Source: Hyperoplus lanceolatus (taxonomy: Eukaryota; Chordata; Actinopteri; Uranoscopiformes; Ammodytidae). From it: a stretch of DNA of 64,000 nucleotides. Location of the stretch: positions 13,848,501 through 13,912,500 of the forward strand of contig CM049404.1 in assembly GCA_026929865.2 (NCBI GenBank). Reading direction: 5' to 3'. The position numbers were made by a program, and so were the translations under genes. The notes beneath the pieces are model-generated. The model was not told the DNA's origin, did not search any database, and saw nothing but the letters and a program-made list of their open reading frames with translations. Below are positions 40,301 to 51,971 of this stretch, one piece after another. Positions within the stretch are counted from its first letter, which is position 1; each line of letters begins with the position of its first letter.

Positions 40301-42365
40301 AGGGTGTATTCACACATGGAAAGTCCGTTAGTTCACTTGCTTTGGTCCAGACCAAATAGAATTTGGATTTTTTTTTTGTTGGTGTGGTCCACTTTCATAT
40401 TGCCCCTTTTGCAAGTGAACCAGCAATACGAAGCAAAACCACACGTGATCTGATGTCATTCATTCATTGGACAGACATTCTGGGGTGGAGAGAAGCAGGA
40501 AGAACGAAGTAAAAACTGCGAAATATATCATTGATATAATATGGTTAAAAATAATAAAAATGCCTACATCTAGCCTATAAATAAAGAAGAAACACATCAA
40601 ATTATTATTGTTTCATATGGTTATAATATGTAGCCCCATGTCAATGCCACGTTATGTGGCTTCTAGCCTACGATGTGAAACATCATTTTTACTGTATTTT
40701 TGCTGCTGGACGCGCGGCTCGCGTGAAGAATAGGCTCAAACTGAAACATAGCTGATTTAGCTGCGTATCAGCTGGGTGTCAGTTCGGCGCAGTTCAGCAC
40801 CAAACTGACACGGGGATAGTATTGACGAAGAACAATAAAAACACACACTTCATGCAAAGCGCAGCGTGAACCTGTTGGCACTGTAGGCTACGGGAGACGC
40901 TCCTCTCCATCTGATCGCTGATCCGCACGCGTCATTATCAAATGTAATATTTTCGCTCGGGGCTCCCGGTCAAACCACAGCTAATCTTCCTAACAATGGC
41001 GACAACAACACTTTCCCATAATGTGAAGCTGATGGCGATTTATTAAAAAAGAAAAGAAAGAAAAGGCGCAGTGCTTCCTGCAATTGGGTCGGATCGAGTC
41101 CGGCCAAATTCACACCACAACGAACTGCAGCAGAGTGCGTTTCGAAGCGCATCGAGACTACCTCTTCAGCTGAGGGGCACTTTACACTGTGAAAACGTGA
41201 CAGTTTTCCAGTTTTTGGTTTAAAAAAAAACCCCGTTCAGACACAATTTATCTGACATCTTCACCCGTACACAGGTTTTCAGAGGAAACGGGCCGAAATC
41301 GCTGAAGCAGCAGTGCCAAGCCAATAGTCAGCGGTGACACAGCCTAGTAGATAGCTCTTCCGGTACAATTTGATGCATACAACCTTACTGTAACCGAAAA
41401 TTAATGCCACTAACGTTCATAAAGAGGTTGGTGTAAGCTTGGGGTTACAAATATTGTAAAAGACAAGCTTTCTGTCCTCTTATTTCACCGCATTGAACTC
41501 GTAAAAACAGAAGACTTGCTGATAGTGAAGGGACTTCGTGAGCTGATACCTTCCTGTTAGGCGTACTTCAAAATAAAAGTCAACTCACGTGTGTCCAGTG
41601 AAATGCTATTAATGTTTAGCCAGTGAAATGCTTTTACTTTGAAGCCGTAGCCTTAAGGCTCCTTTTGTTGAACAGTAGCCGCTAGCTTAACCGCTGCACG
41701 CTGATAGTGTTTTTAATGTAGAGAGAGCCGTGTCCCTGGCATATAGAAGTGACACACGTTTATTTAGCTAGAAAAACAGGCAGAGCACAAATCTTTCCCC
41801 AGCCAAAGTGACGGGTGGTCTCAATAACTTACTGCGGTAATTGCTTGGACTAAATTGGCGAGTGTTAGCCTATATTTTAGCGCTGCACGACACTCTCCGC
41901 TGATCACAGTGATGGTGCCGTGGAGACACCGTTCATGTTGTCTTCTAACTTTATAACTCGCTTGTGTTGTGGGTATTTTGACAGCAAATGTTATAGACTA
42001 CGCATGTGTGAGGGTGGAGCCGTGACGTCAGCGTTATCAGGGGAAATGGTTTCGGTGTTTACAGGAAACCAAAACCGTTAAGTTTTCCAAAAAATCCTCC
42101 CTGGGAGGTGATCTCAAAAACCTGCGGTTTCATGCCTGCGTTTGCTGTTTTCCTGTAAATGATATAGTGCAACCGCGGGAATTTTTCCGCGTTTGCACCG
42201 TTTCGTGTTGTCGTGTAAAGTGCCCCTGAGTCTCGGAGCGTTTGTTTGGTCCGCCCCCGGGTGCGATTGCTGTATTCACACCTGTCTGAAAGATGAGCAC
42301 CGAAGGTGGAAGTGCACCTGAGTTCGTTTCAACCGAACTAAACACAGCATGTGTGAATACACCCT
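40301..42365. mobile_element. TIR DNA transposon with TA target duplication, non-autonomous
   Basis: Ends AGGGTGTATTCACAC / GTGTGAATACACCCT flanked by TA on both sides (40299-40300, 42366-42367). Total 2065 bp, about half of which is a second element at 41174-42226. No transposase. Superfamily uncertain. Confidence 0.75.
41174..42226. mobile_element. Nested TIR element (Harbinger-like)
   Basis: Ends GGGGCACTTTACAC / GTGTAAAGTGCCCC with a 3-bp duplication TGA (41171-41173, 42227-42229). 1053 bp, non-coding. Inserted in the 40301-42365 element and so younger than it. Confidence 0.75.
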
Positions 42366-43659
42366 TAGTGTGTTTTAAGAAATAGTGCATTTTACTATGC
42401 AGGAATGTTCTGCTTATATGTCAAAAAAAGTATTTTTAAAAGACACTGTAAATGAACATTGGTTAAATGGCTGCATGCCAGTGACTAAAATAATTTTATG
42501 GACTTATGGTGCAATACCGTCGCTAAGTAGGCTAATGCAAGTACAAGACATTTTTTACATTTAAAAAGTTTTCAATTTTCTGAGAGTAATCTGCATGTCA
42601 CGTCAAGTAGCCTACATGGACAGTGCTTAAAAAGTATAAAAAGAAACAGAGAAGTGTAACCATAACTGATTATGTGGTGAGAATAAAAATGCACTTGGTG
42701 AAAAAATAAAAGCTGTGACACGACACAAAAGCCAGTACTTTGACAAGTGAAGTTATGTTTTGTGATAATTTAATCATACAAACATTCATCAAACACACAG
42801 GAAAAAAAGCTTTCATCTGTTTGCACTTCCTCACTCTCATAAATGTGCTGTTGCATGAGTCTAATGCCAACTGATTCATTCTGCAATCTGGCCAGTGGAA
42901 ACTTCAGAGATGTTGCACTAAAAACAAAATACTATATTGCGCTTGCTGAATTGGCATCGACAGCCAAGGCCTTTGACGGCAGGGAGAGAAGATTTAAGTT
43001 AACATTTTGCACTGTAAATGTTCTATAAAAGAGCTTGGGCCCATAGAGATACCCATAGCCCATAGAGATGCACTCACATGTCATGCTAGTTAGTGCCAAA
43101 AAAGAAAAGGGTATTTGCCTGACAAGGTGGTCTAATACCATGGCTGTGGACCACAGATAAAATCAGAGCCGATAATCCCCCTGAGGTCTTAACTGTACTT
43201 GTGGAGAAGTAAAAGTATGCAAAGGCATTGTCACATAGCTCAGTGCACAGATCAGCCGGTTAATGCAAGTCAATATTCAGTAACAATTCTTCCGACAACG
43301 TAATTCTGTCATTTTATTGTAATTGTACTGGTGTGGTTAAGTTTGCATGGGAAATGAGCACACAGGATCAAATGTGTATGTTTTGAAGAAGCTTATCAAA
43401 TTATAAACTTGAAGTGTGGGACTTCCTAAGCATAATTTATACAACAAACAGGAGAATTCAGAGCTATAATAACATTAATAAAACTGCCAGTTCAATGCAA
43501 ATATACAATGTTGAATCTTTGGGTAAATTAATAGGTTTCCAAAAAAAAACATTATCCTCTTCTACATTCATCAAATACATTCAACTTAAGTTGATAAAAA
43601 GTAAGTCCAAGACAGCTTTAAAATGACAACACAGAGCAGGGTAACAAAAAACATCTTAT
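42366..43659. other. Intergenic between spdef upstream DNA and ilrun 3' end
   Basis: AT-rich, no gene or clear element. Confidence 0.45.
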
Positions 43660-44801
43660 AATGTGAAGGTACGTCTTTATTGCCTTTCGTATGGCTTTAA
43701 TTCAATGTTTCGTGGCATAGTATGCATCAATCCTGTTATATTTGTGTTTTTTAATCTAATGCGAGCAGGGGAAACTAAGCTAAATTGGAGATTCAGACAA
43801 TCTCTAATACTGCATTGCTACCAATAATGAATACTCTATTTGAATACGCTATTTTAATTGATATATTTCTATATGCCGAGTGCAAACAATGACTCTATTT
43901 ACAGTAAGTAGCTCAAAAAAGTCATGTTTCACCATAGTTATCGTTGGCTCTAAATTCTAGCTTTAGAAAACTAAATGTTCCTGCACAATGATTAAGACTT
44001 CGCTAGCCTTAAATCATAGTAGCCGTACTTTAAATATATAAGAGTTCTGTTTATCAGTGTTGATCTTATCTTTGTTTTTTAGAGTAACGGTCGACTCCCT
44101 CCGGTGGGGAAAAATGACATTGCATCTAAAATTGCAGGTACTACAACAACCAAGCAACAATTGCCTCGATGCACCAGCCATGTCTAAAAACTGACAGATT
44201 TTTATATTAGCTTAAAATATATTTCAGAAGGGTGCAGTTCTGCCTCTTTTCTTAAAACATGTATTTTTAAATTGATGATAAAAAGTAAATTATTCTAAGA
44301 AATGGTTTGTATCAGAGACAGGGAGCCGGTCTAGAAAAACCAAGTCAGGGCAGAAACCGGAGAATCAGTTGGCAAAATAAATGGCTTTTCCTCCAAAGTC
44401 TCTCTTTCAGGTTGCACAATGCACACACATATACACACAATATCACAAATACACACTCCTGTCATTGTTTCAATTGCACTCTGACAACTAAATAAAAGAA
44501 AGAAAAAAAAATCTGGAAAAAAAAGAAGAAGGTATCACTCAAAGGACTCATAGCACTCATTTTTAACTTAGCATTCACGCGTGCATACAGTGGGTTGTGG
44601 GATGATGGTTGAGCTGCACGTCAGGAGCGTTGGCCTCTGGTTTCTCAAAGTTGTAGCTGGACTTTGCATAAAGTTTTTTTAATCTTTTTTATCACCACAC
44701 TCTTCACCAGCTACTGATAAAGCCTCCTCTTTCTCTCATTGGTGTGACGAGACTCCAGAGGTGCGGTTTAGTGCTGCTTCACTGTGACTAGTCCCATGAT
44801 T
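43660..44801 (-). other. ilrun: Probable ilrun 3' UTR with polyA signal
   Basis: No coding signal. AATAAA on the minus strand at 43676-43681 lies about 1.1 kb after the ilrun stop and is the first good hexamer I see. The extent is inferred. Confidence 0.45.
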
Positions 44802-44837
44802 TTAAGAGTGCCCAAAAGGATAGGGCTCCTGTATACC
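44802..44837 (-). CDS. ilrun: ilrun terminal coding micro-exon
   Basis: Acceptor TTTCTTTGCAG precedes eleven codons (GIQEPYPFGHS) and a TAA stop. The previous exon ends at 47892 with a consensus donor (CAG|GTAAGG) in phase 0. The match to the conserved human C-terminus GLHGPYPFGQS shows this is the true end. Without this splice the reading frame runs on 14 codons past the donor to a stop at about 47850. Confidence 0.85.
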   Translation of the reverse strand, partial: GIQEPYPFGHS

Positions 44838-45876
44838 CTGCAAAGAAAGGGAAATGGTTAAGTATACAAAGATAGTAGGGCTGCAAGATTTGTAGGACAT
44901 CTGCTAAATGACACAAAGACAAAGAGTTAAGTGTCTCTGGCACGCTGTGTTTGTACATACTGTACTATATAAATAATAATAATAAATATATAATATAACT
45001 TTCATTATATGTACAGCTAAAATGCTGGCCATATAGCTAATATAGCACGTAGGAAAAAGCTACTCCATGAAAAATACTGCCTCTACTGCGTGTACGCAAA
45101 AGCTAAATTATTCAACTAAAGCTGGACTGAACTATATTTGTACATATTTGAGGTGTTTTTTAGCTATCCATGCGGCATGGATTTGTAGATGGCAGTATTT
45201 GTTTGCCGCTCCACATGAAATGCCTCAGCAAATATCAAGATGGATTTGAATGAATTTAGTGCATCGATTTATGAAACCAATGAATCCAAAATTACCCATA
45301 GTGACCCACTCAGTTTTACGATAACCAAAACCTTTAGAAAAACAATTACTTAGTTTGGGGACAATTTAGCACAAAACACTACTTTAAATGTTGAAAAATA
45401 TATATTTTTTTTTTTTCAAATTTAGTTTTAGGATACACTAAAACTAAAAAGCCAATAATATAATTTGTTACTTAAATGTTGCAATGTTACGGAGCCCCTA
45501 AAGGGACATGGAGGGAAAAAAAAAATTTGGTTGAGAAAAAAAAATAAAAATAAAAAATCAAAGTCGAGATCTCGAGATCAAAGTCGAGATCTCGAGTATA
45601 AAGTCGAGATCTTGAGTTCAAAGTCGAGATCTCGACTCTGCCTTCAAACGTCACTCACCATCACCAATGGTCCATGCATCAAAGGCATATCAATTAATTT
45701 ATGGGAAACCACACAACAGTGTCATGGAGTACTTGGAGCATTCTTTTCTCACACTAACACCAAACTACAACCTATTAGGCCTTAATCTAACGTTTATTAT
45801 GCACATTGGAGAGAAAAGTGACAATGCTTCACTTCATTTTGGCGCACCATGGACAGAGAGCGGAGGTCTAATTGTC

Positions 45877-45930
<54 letters not shown>

Positions 45931-47114
45931 CCATATGAAATTCAACCGGATTATGCGAACTTTCTATTTTTCCTCACTTGGAGAGAGAAAAAGCGCTGTT
46001 CCTGTGCGCTCTGGCACTACACCAGCTGTGTCCGCCGTGAGCCTCAAACTGCGTCTTAATAGAAAAGATAACTGCAGGTCATATGACAAAACTAGCGATT
46101 GGACTAAGTTAGTAAAGCCTCATTCACACTTTCAGCCTTTTCCAGGAACGGATCGTGTGTGAATAAAACACAGTCTGGACTACAATAATAATAATTAAAT
46201 AAAAAAGCAAATTTTTTTCTCTTCCGTTCTGAGGGAAGCTTTCGTGCGTAAATGTGCCACACCGCTACATGCCTACATGTTTGTCTCTGTGTACAAATGA
46301 AACAATCGATCGCTGATTATAAAAACTAAATTAAACTCATAGTTTGAGGAGTCTGCACTGGTGAATTCTAATTATAGCAGAATTTCCTCTGCTGTGCGCT
46401 GGGGAGAAACAGCGCCTGATTTGTTTTGCCTCGCACACGGTCGAGAGAGAGATAAGAGGCTTCACCCGACGGCACATGTTATTCATCTATTGCACCCAAA
46501 AAATCACAAATTTTAACTAAATAGCAGCAAAACTGTCAGGATCGCGTGGCGCTGTCCAATGTGCAGATCTGGAGCAGAACAGTTACCAGCGTGTCTGTTT
46601 CTCCCCAGCGCACAGCAAAGGAAGTTCTGCTATATTAAAAATACGCCAGTCCAGACTCTGTGTTTTATTCACACACGATCCCTTCCTGGGAAAGGCTGAA
46701 AGGGTGAATGAGGCTTTACTAACCTAGTCCGATCGCTAGTTTTGTCATATGACCTGCAGTTATCTTTTCTATTAAGACGCAGTTTGAGGCTCACGCCGGG
46801 CACAGGTGTAGTGCTGCCAGAGCGCACGGGAACAGTGCTTTTTCTCTCTCCAAGTGAAGAAAAATAGAAAGTTTGCATAATCCGGTTGAATTTCATATTT
46901 TGCCTGCACTATTGTGAGTGCTTCAAGATCCGATCATATGGAGTCACTGGAGAACGCGGACATAGTCTAATCCAGTGCAAATTACTCTTTGCGACTCATA
47001 ATAGCCTTCATCAGACCAGCCAATACAGCCAAACAGAGTTCTCCTCAAGTGTAGGCGGCATTGTGTCATGGAAACGTTCACGTTTTGATATAGTCAAATG
47101 TATACCATCTACAT

Positions 47115-47166
<52 letters not shown>

Positions 47167-50100
47167 GACAATTAGACCTCCGCTCTCTGTCCATGGTGCG
47201 CCAACATGAAGTGAAGCATTGTCACTTTTCTCTCCAATGTGCATAATAAACGTTAGATTAAGGCCTAATAGGTTGTAGTTTGGTGTTAGTGTGAGAAAAG
47301 AATGCTCCAAGTACTCCTCCATGACACTGCTGTGTGGTTTCCCATAAATTAATTGATATGCCTTTGATGCATGGACCATTGGTGATGGTGAGTGAGGTTT
47401 GAAGGCAAAGTCGAGATCTCGACATTGAACTCGAGATCTCGAGTTTCATTTTTTATTTTTTTTTCTCAACCAAATTTTTTTCCCCCTCCATGTCCCTTTA
47501 GGGGCTCCGTACAATGTAACCATATCGGATACAAAAAAAATACATTTTAATACAAATTAAGGCATTGTTGATTTATTAATTTATTTAATGTCTTTTTTGT
47601 CTGTTTTTAAAGATCTGATTGAATCAAGGTCTATTCTGATGATAATAATGATACACTACAAGGCCATTATCAGGTCAAAATCTTTACTTTGGTTTCTTAC
47701 CCCATGCCAGCAAAGTTGATGACACAGAGCTGTACTTTTTTTTTTGTTCTGATTAGCAAGAGTTTGCATGCTAAAAGTCTAAACTAAAAGACAGTGGACC
47801 CTCATTTGTCTTTAAAATGTAAAACTAAATGAGTCCAAGCTGTGATTGATTAGTTACGGAGCATCTCCATGGCCCTTTTGGTGTGCCTTACCTGGTTATA
47901 AGAGACTACTGATAGATTGCTTTGTAGACTATTTGCTACTATATCCACAGAGTTGTGTGAAAGTCCGTTCTGATCTTGCTGCTGCAGCTCGTCGGCACTT
48001 CCCTGCCAATGTTCCTCTGTGACCATGTGAGCGCTGGTGTCGTGGAGGCTGTTGTTGTTGCTATTGGGGCACTTGCTCTTCTCCGGCGAAGCGAAGGGGT
48101 TGTAGTCTCCCTCCAGGCTGCGGTTGGGCTGCGTGTTGAACTCGGCCTGGAAAGAGGAAAGCTGCTGCGTGACGCCCAGGAGGCCTCCCACCTCCACACT
48201 CAGGATCACCCAAATCACATCTGAGAAGCATAGAGACAAACAATATTGAGTTAGCCTGGTGCTACCAGACCATCGTACTTCATTTCATTTGTACAGAAGG
48301 TCTGGCAGTGCTGTAATTGGCAAACGTTCACTCATGGAGGCGGGTGTCTGTTAAAGTTTAAAACTATTGGATCTGCCCAGTGCCACTCTGGATTAGCCAA
48401 CCAATCGCATAACGTTTGGTCGTCACGTGTGTCATGAGCCGGCTTCTGGCAACTGAAACTGGAGCGCGACTTCGACGTCATCGTTCTCAGCCACTCGCTC
48501 TGTTCGCTGATTGGACCGGCTGTCGAAACTCCGGCAAAACTGGGAAATGGGCTGTACACCCAGACTGACTACTGAAGGGAAAATAAAATTTGGCCGGAAG
48601 TAGGCGGGCGGGCGGAGCCAGGCTAATATTGAGTGACTAGGATTGAACAAAAGTCACTATCACTTACTAGTGCCAAGTGCCAACTTGTATACTTTGTATA
48701 TGGTGGAAATGTTAAACTACCTTGCATTAACAGCCAACTAAAACGATTGTATTAAGCAGCACTGTGACAAGTCCAATTCAATCATGTCAAATGAAACTGG
48801 ACTACACACCCACCATATCCACCACCAAAAGATTTTGAGTGCTCCATCTCTGCCATTCATTTTTTATCTTAAATCCACTAGGAGACTGATTGGGTTCAGT
48901 GAGGAATTACCACTACAAACGCCTGAATTAAATATTAATGCCTAGTATAATTTTTAATTGAGTATCCCAGTGCTGCTTAAATTTTAGGTAGGCAAGACTT
49001 GAGGGACTTCCAGGTGGGATCTATCATACACGTCGCTACCTTCCTCAGGACATAAATCAATGATGAATTTAATCTCTGCTAATAGAATGGCCAATCCAAT
49101 CTTTTTTAATACTGAAGTAAACGCATACAAAATTATCCAGCAGTTTATCTTCTGCAACGACTGTTGCCTTATTACTGATGACTGCAGCACTTGAAAAACA
49201 GATCAGCAATTGCAGATTATTCTCCTGTCTATCGACTAATAGTGTGCTTTATAGTGAGCCTATGCACTGAAATGCAACCGTTAATGTTTGCTGTCCTCAC
49301 CTCCGAAGAAAAGACCGGTCGCTGTGCACATTCTCCACTGGCCCTGATACATGCCAGGTGCCACAGGGCTCTGCATCTGCACACTGACATCAGCGATTTC
49401 CTGCGCTTCTTGTGATCGCACCATCACCATGTTTACATGACCGAACTGATCCCCTCCAACATACTTCAGACACACCCCGGGAGGCCATGACTCCGGACCT
49501 GGAAGAGACAGACACAGCTACGTTGAACGCTGCATGTACGTGTATTTATTTCTCATTTACGTGGCCTGGTAACAGCTTTTGTATTATATAGTATGAATAG
49601 TATTATTCAAGCAGCAGACTTACCCGTGTTCTTTATCCTCCAGGTCTTTGTGAAAGGCGTGTCCGGTGGAACCGATTCTCCCTCACCAATGGTCACATCA
49701 CTCACAAAGGACATGCACGGTGCACTGATGTTAGGACTCTCAAAGTCATAGTAGGCTCCAATGGCTGCCTGTAGGTTCCTGGGACAAGGAAAAGCAGAAA
49801 TCAAGGGTATCAGTACATATGTAGATATGAGTAGTAGAATGTGTCATTTGTATGGGGGAAACCCCAGGTTTGCTCAATATGAATGAAATCCCATCCTGTT
49901 TCCTAACTGGCCTCTGTTCCTAAGTGCATACTAACAATTCCATAAAGAAAACATAAGTCATTTTGTTGGCATTAGATCATCACAGATTCTTAACTGTAGG
50001 CAATGCCTTTCAGAATGTCCTCAAGCATGCTATGACTACTTTGAAAAGCTTGTTCGGTCCAGCCAAAAGTCTAAGACGCAAATATTTTAAAATTACAATC

Positions 50101-51971
50101 ACTTAAGACAAACAATATGAGTTGTTTGTTTTAAACATAACCCATTAGTCTGGACCGCAAGTAACATTGTTGTAGAAAAATAATATAATAACATGTAATA
50201 ACAATGTTTTAACCCCTTTACTTTGAATGTGGAAAGCACAGGAGCAGCTTTTACAAGAGCAATTAAAGAAGAATATTTCCACTATGCTCCTATAATTGAT
50301 AATAATATTTGTTTTCCACAACAATATTGAATTCTTACTGACATCATTTGTGACATTTAAGTGAATGGTCCAAATGCATATATTGTAGCAAGATGTCAGC
50401 AGAGACCCAGGGAAAATGTGTTGTGGGTGTTTCCCCTGACATGCTGGTGGTCATCCATAAACCAGCAGTTGATATTTTTAGAAAGACCATTGCAGAGGAG
50501 CTCTCACACCACATCACGTGACACAACCACAGCCTGCACTGCCCACAGGCCACAGTCACTATCTCTGTCATCTCCCACAGAGCTGTATTGGCTTGCTACT
50601 GTACTGTATATGTGCACAGTGCATTTAAGAAAAAAGTTGAATTACCTTCTCTGTCACTAACACCTTCTTTTTCGTTTAGACACGAGGACTTACTTCAACT
50701 TTTTCTCTGTTTTCTAAATAAGTCACAGGTAGTCACACTTTATAGCCTGGGCTTAAAAAATAATAAAGAATACAATACACTCCAACAACAGCTTGTGAAA
50801 TATTCTCAGTCTGTGAAAAAAATACAGATAAAAACATTTTGGCCAGCCACACTCAGGTAACAAGGTACTACAGCTAAAAGCAAGTTAGATTTTAGACTTT
50901 TTAACACTTGACCATATATGATCATACCATGCTTATCTGCGTAATAGCAGACTTTTGAAAGATTGATTTAAGACATTTTATTGCCAATAAAGGCCTTATT
51001 TTAGATTCACTTATTCAAAGGCTTCTAAGACTTTTTAAGGATTCGCAGAAGCCCTTGGTAAAGATTCACTAGGATTGCACAATCTCTGTGTGAGCTTTGA
51101 GCTTCACTGCACGCGTAACGTTGGACGGTTACGTAATAAACAGTACCCACCCACTGTTTGTGGTCACGGTACAGCGGCCAGACATTTCGTTAACATTTGG
51201 TCAAGATATCGATAACGCGAAATTGAGGGGCGTCTCACTCGGGTCCTCACGTGGCTCAACAGAGCTATACAGACTGTGAGACATTAGTTTAAACTTTTAA
51301 ATGGTTTTGGCTGGTCAGCTCGTGCTTGGTTTATTTTGAAAGTGTTGACCAACCTACAACTCACTATCACAACCACGAACATTCACATACAAATATGACT
51401 TCAACGTAGTTTCATTCACGTACCGCAGATGTTATTACACACACTTGTGTGTAAGCTATAATGTATTTTTCTTTATAAGCATTTTAATAAGGTAAGCTAC
51501 CTTCCAAAGTGTCCCTGACAGGCAATCAAATGTGGGAGACACGGTGACTCAGCTAGCGCTAGTTACGTTACTACAGCGTCGTTAGCTGTCACCACTGTAT
51601 CCACGCTTACATACAAAACGTAAACGCTTTCACACCGTATCACAAACAAGGACAACACCTCCTATTATATCCTCTACTGCTATCCACAAATAAATACATT
51701 TGTATGGTTAAAAACGATGTGTGGGAAAGCTAGCCGTAGTTTACACAGTAGGCTATCTATGATCTAACATGAGCCACCCAGCAGGCCAGACGAGTCACCG
51801 AGCTCACCAGTTGGTCATGTCCAGAAAGAAGGCGCATCCGGCGGGGTTAAGCTGGAACCCGAGCAGCCTCTGAAATTCCGATATAAGGATATCTTTGTCT
51901 GTTGTGCCCATGCAGCTGAATTTCTGCATCAGCTCCTGGTCCAGGTCCAGGTCCAGGTCCATGCCCTCCAT
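44802..51971 (-). CDS. ilrun: ILRUN (C6orf106), UBA-like and FW-domain regulator
   Basis: In mammals ILRUN binds p300/CBP and limits IRF3- and NF-kB-dependent antiviral and inflammatory transcription, and it affects lipoproteins. Minus-strand coding exons: 51971-51808, 49778-49624, 49498-49301, 48220-47892 and 44837-44802. All phases match, giving 293 aa (human 298). The UBA-like domain lies at about residues 15-68 (LISEFQRLLGFQLNPAGCAF; NLQAAIGAYYDFESPNIS). The NBR1-like FW domain is about 75-185 (FTKTWRIKNTG, GVCLKYVGGDQFGHVNMVMV, GQWRMCTATG, DVIWVILSVEVGGLLGVTQQ). The C-terminal half is a low-complexity tail ending YPFGHS, as in the human YPFGQS. The final exon is only 36 nt. The N-terminus carries a short Asp-Leu codon repeat (MDLDLDLD). 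Its 5' end faces bltp3a across 1.3 kb. Confidence 0.95.
45558..45635 (+). repeat. Tandem CTCGAGATCTCGAG-type array
   Basis: Four units of about 20 bp, each centred on the palindrome CGAGATCTCG, close to the left end of the fold-back element. Confidence 0.85.
45879..45928. repeat. (CA)n in left arm of fold-back element
   Basis: About 25 CA units. Confidence 0.95.
47117..47165. repeat. (TG)n in right arm of fold-back element
   Basis: About 24 TG units, the mirror counterpart of the left-arm (CA)n. Confidence 0.95.
48252..48625. mobile_element. MITE with 9-bp target duplication (Mutator-like or Merlin-like)
   Basis: Ends TAGCCTGG / CCAGGCTA and a perfect 9-bp flank ATATTGAGT (48243-48251, 48626-48634). 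374 bp, CpG-rich. It lies about 30 bp from an ilrun exon (48220) on the acceptor side. A 9-bp duplication suits Mutator-like elements; Merlin (8-9 bp) is the other option. Confidence 0.85.
49779..51807 (-). other. ilrun: ilrun intron 1
   Basis: 2-kb first coding intron; no element or exon recognised. A CACGTG E-box sits in ATCACGTGAC near 50515. Confidence 0.6.

Larger units (their letters stand above)
45488..47511. mobile_element. Fold-back DNA element in the last ilrun intron
   Basis: 2024 bp with terminal inverted repeats starting TACGGAGCCCCTAAAGGGAC and a 6-bp direct flank CAATGT (45482-45487, 47512-47517). The arms match inward for most of their length (about 45488-46415 against 46590-47511), the left with about 190 bp extra near the centre. 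Next to each end is an array of the palindrome-bearing unit AAAGTCGAGATCTCGAG: four copies on the left (45558-45635), two on the right (about 47405-47443). Each arm carries a CA or TG microsatellite at the mirrored place (45879-45928 and 47117-47165). No transposase. Superfamily unknown. Confidence 0.85.

Noticed and set aside
45465-47449. Two matching frames of about 110-130 aa in opposite orientation as a gene pair
   Set aside because: They are mirror copies in the arms of the fold-back element, run through the microsatellite and resemble no protein family.
47850-47891. ilrun ending at the in-frame stop near 47850
   Set aside because: A consensus donor precedes it and the micro-exon at 44802-44837 restores the conserved YPFG ending; kept only as a possible isoform.
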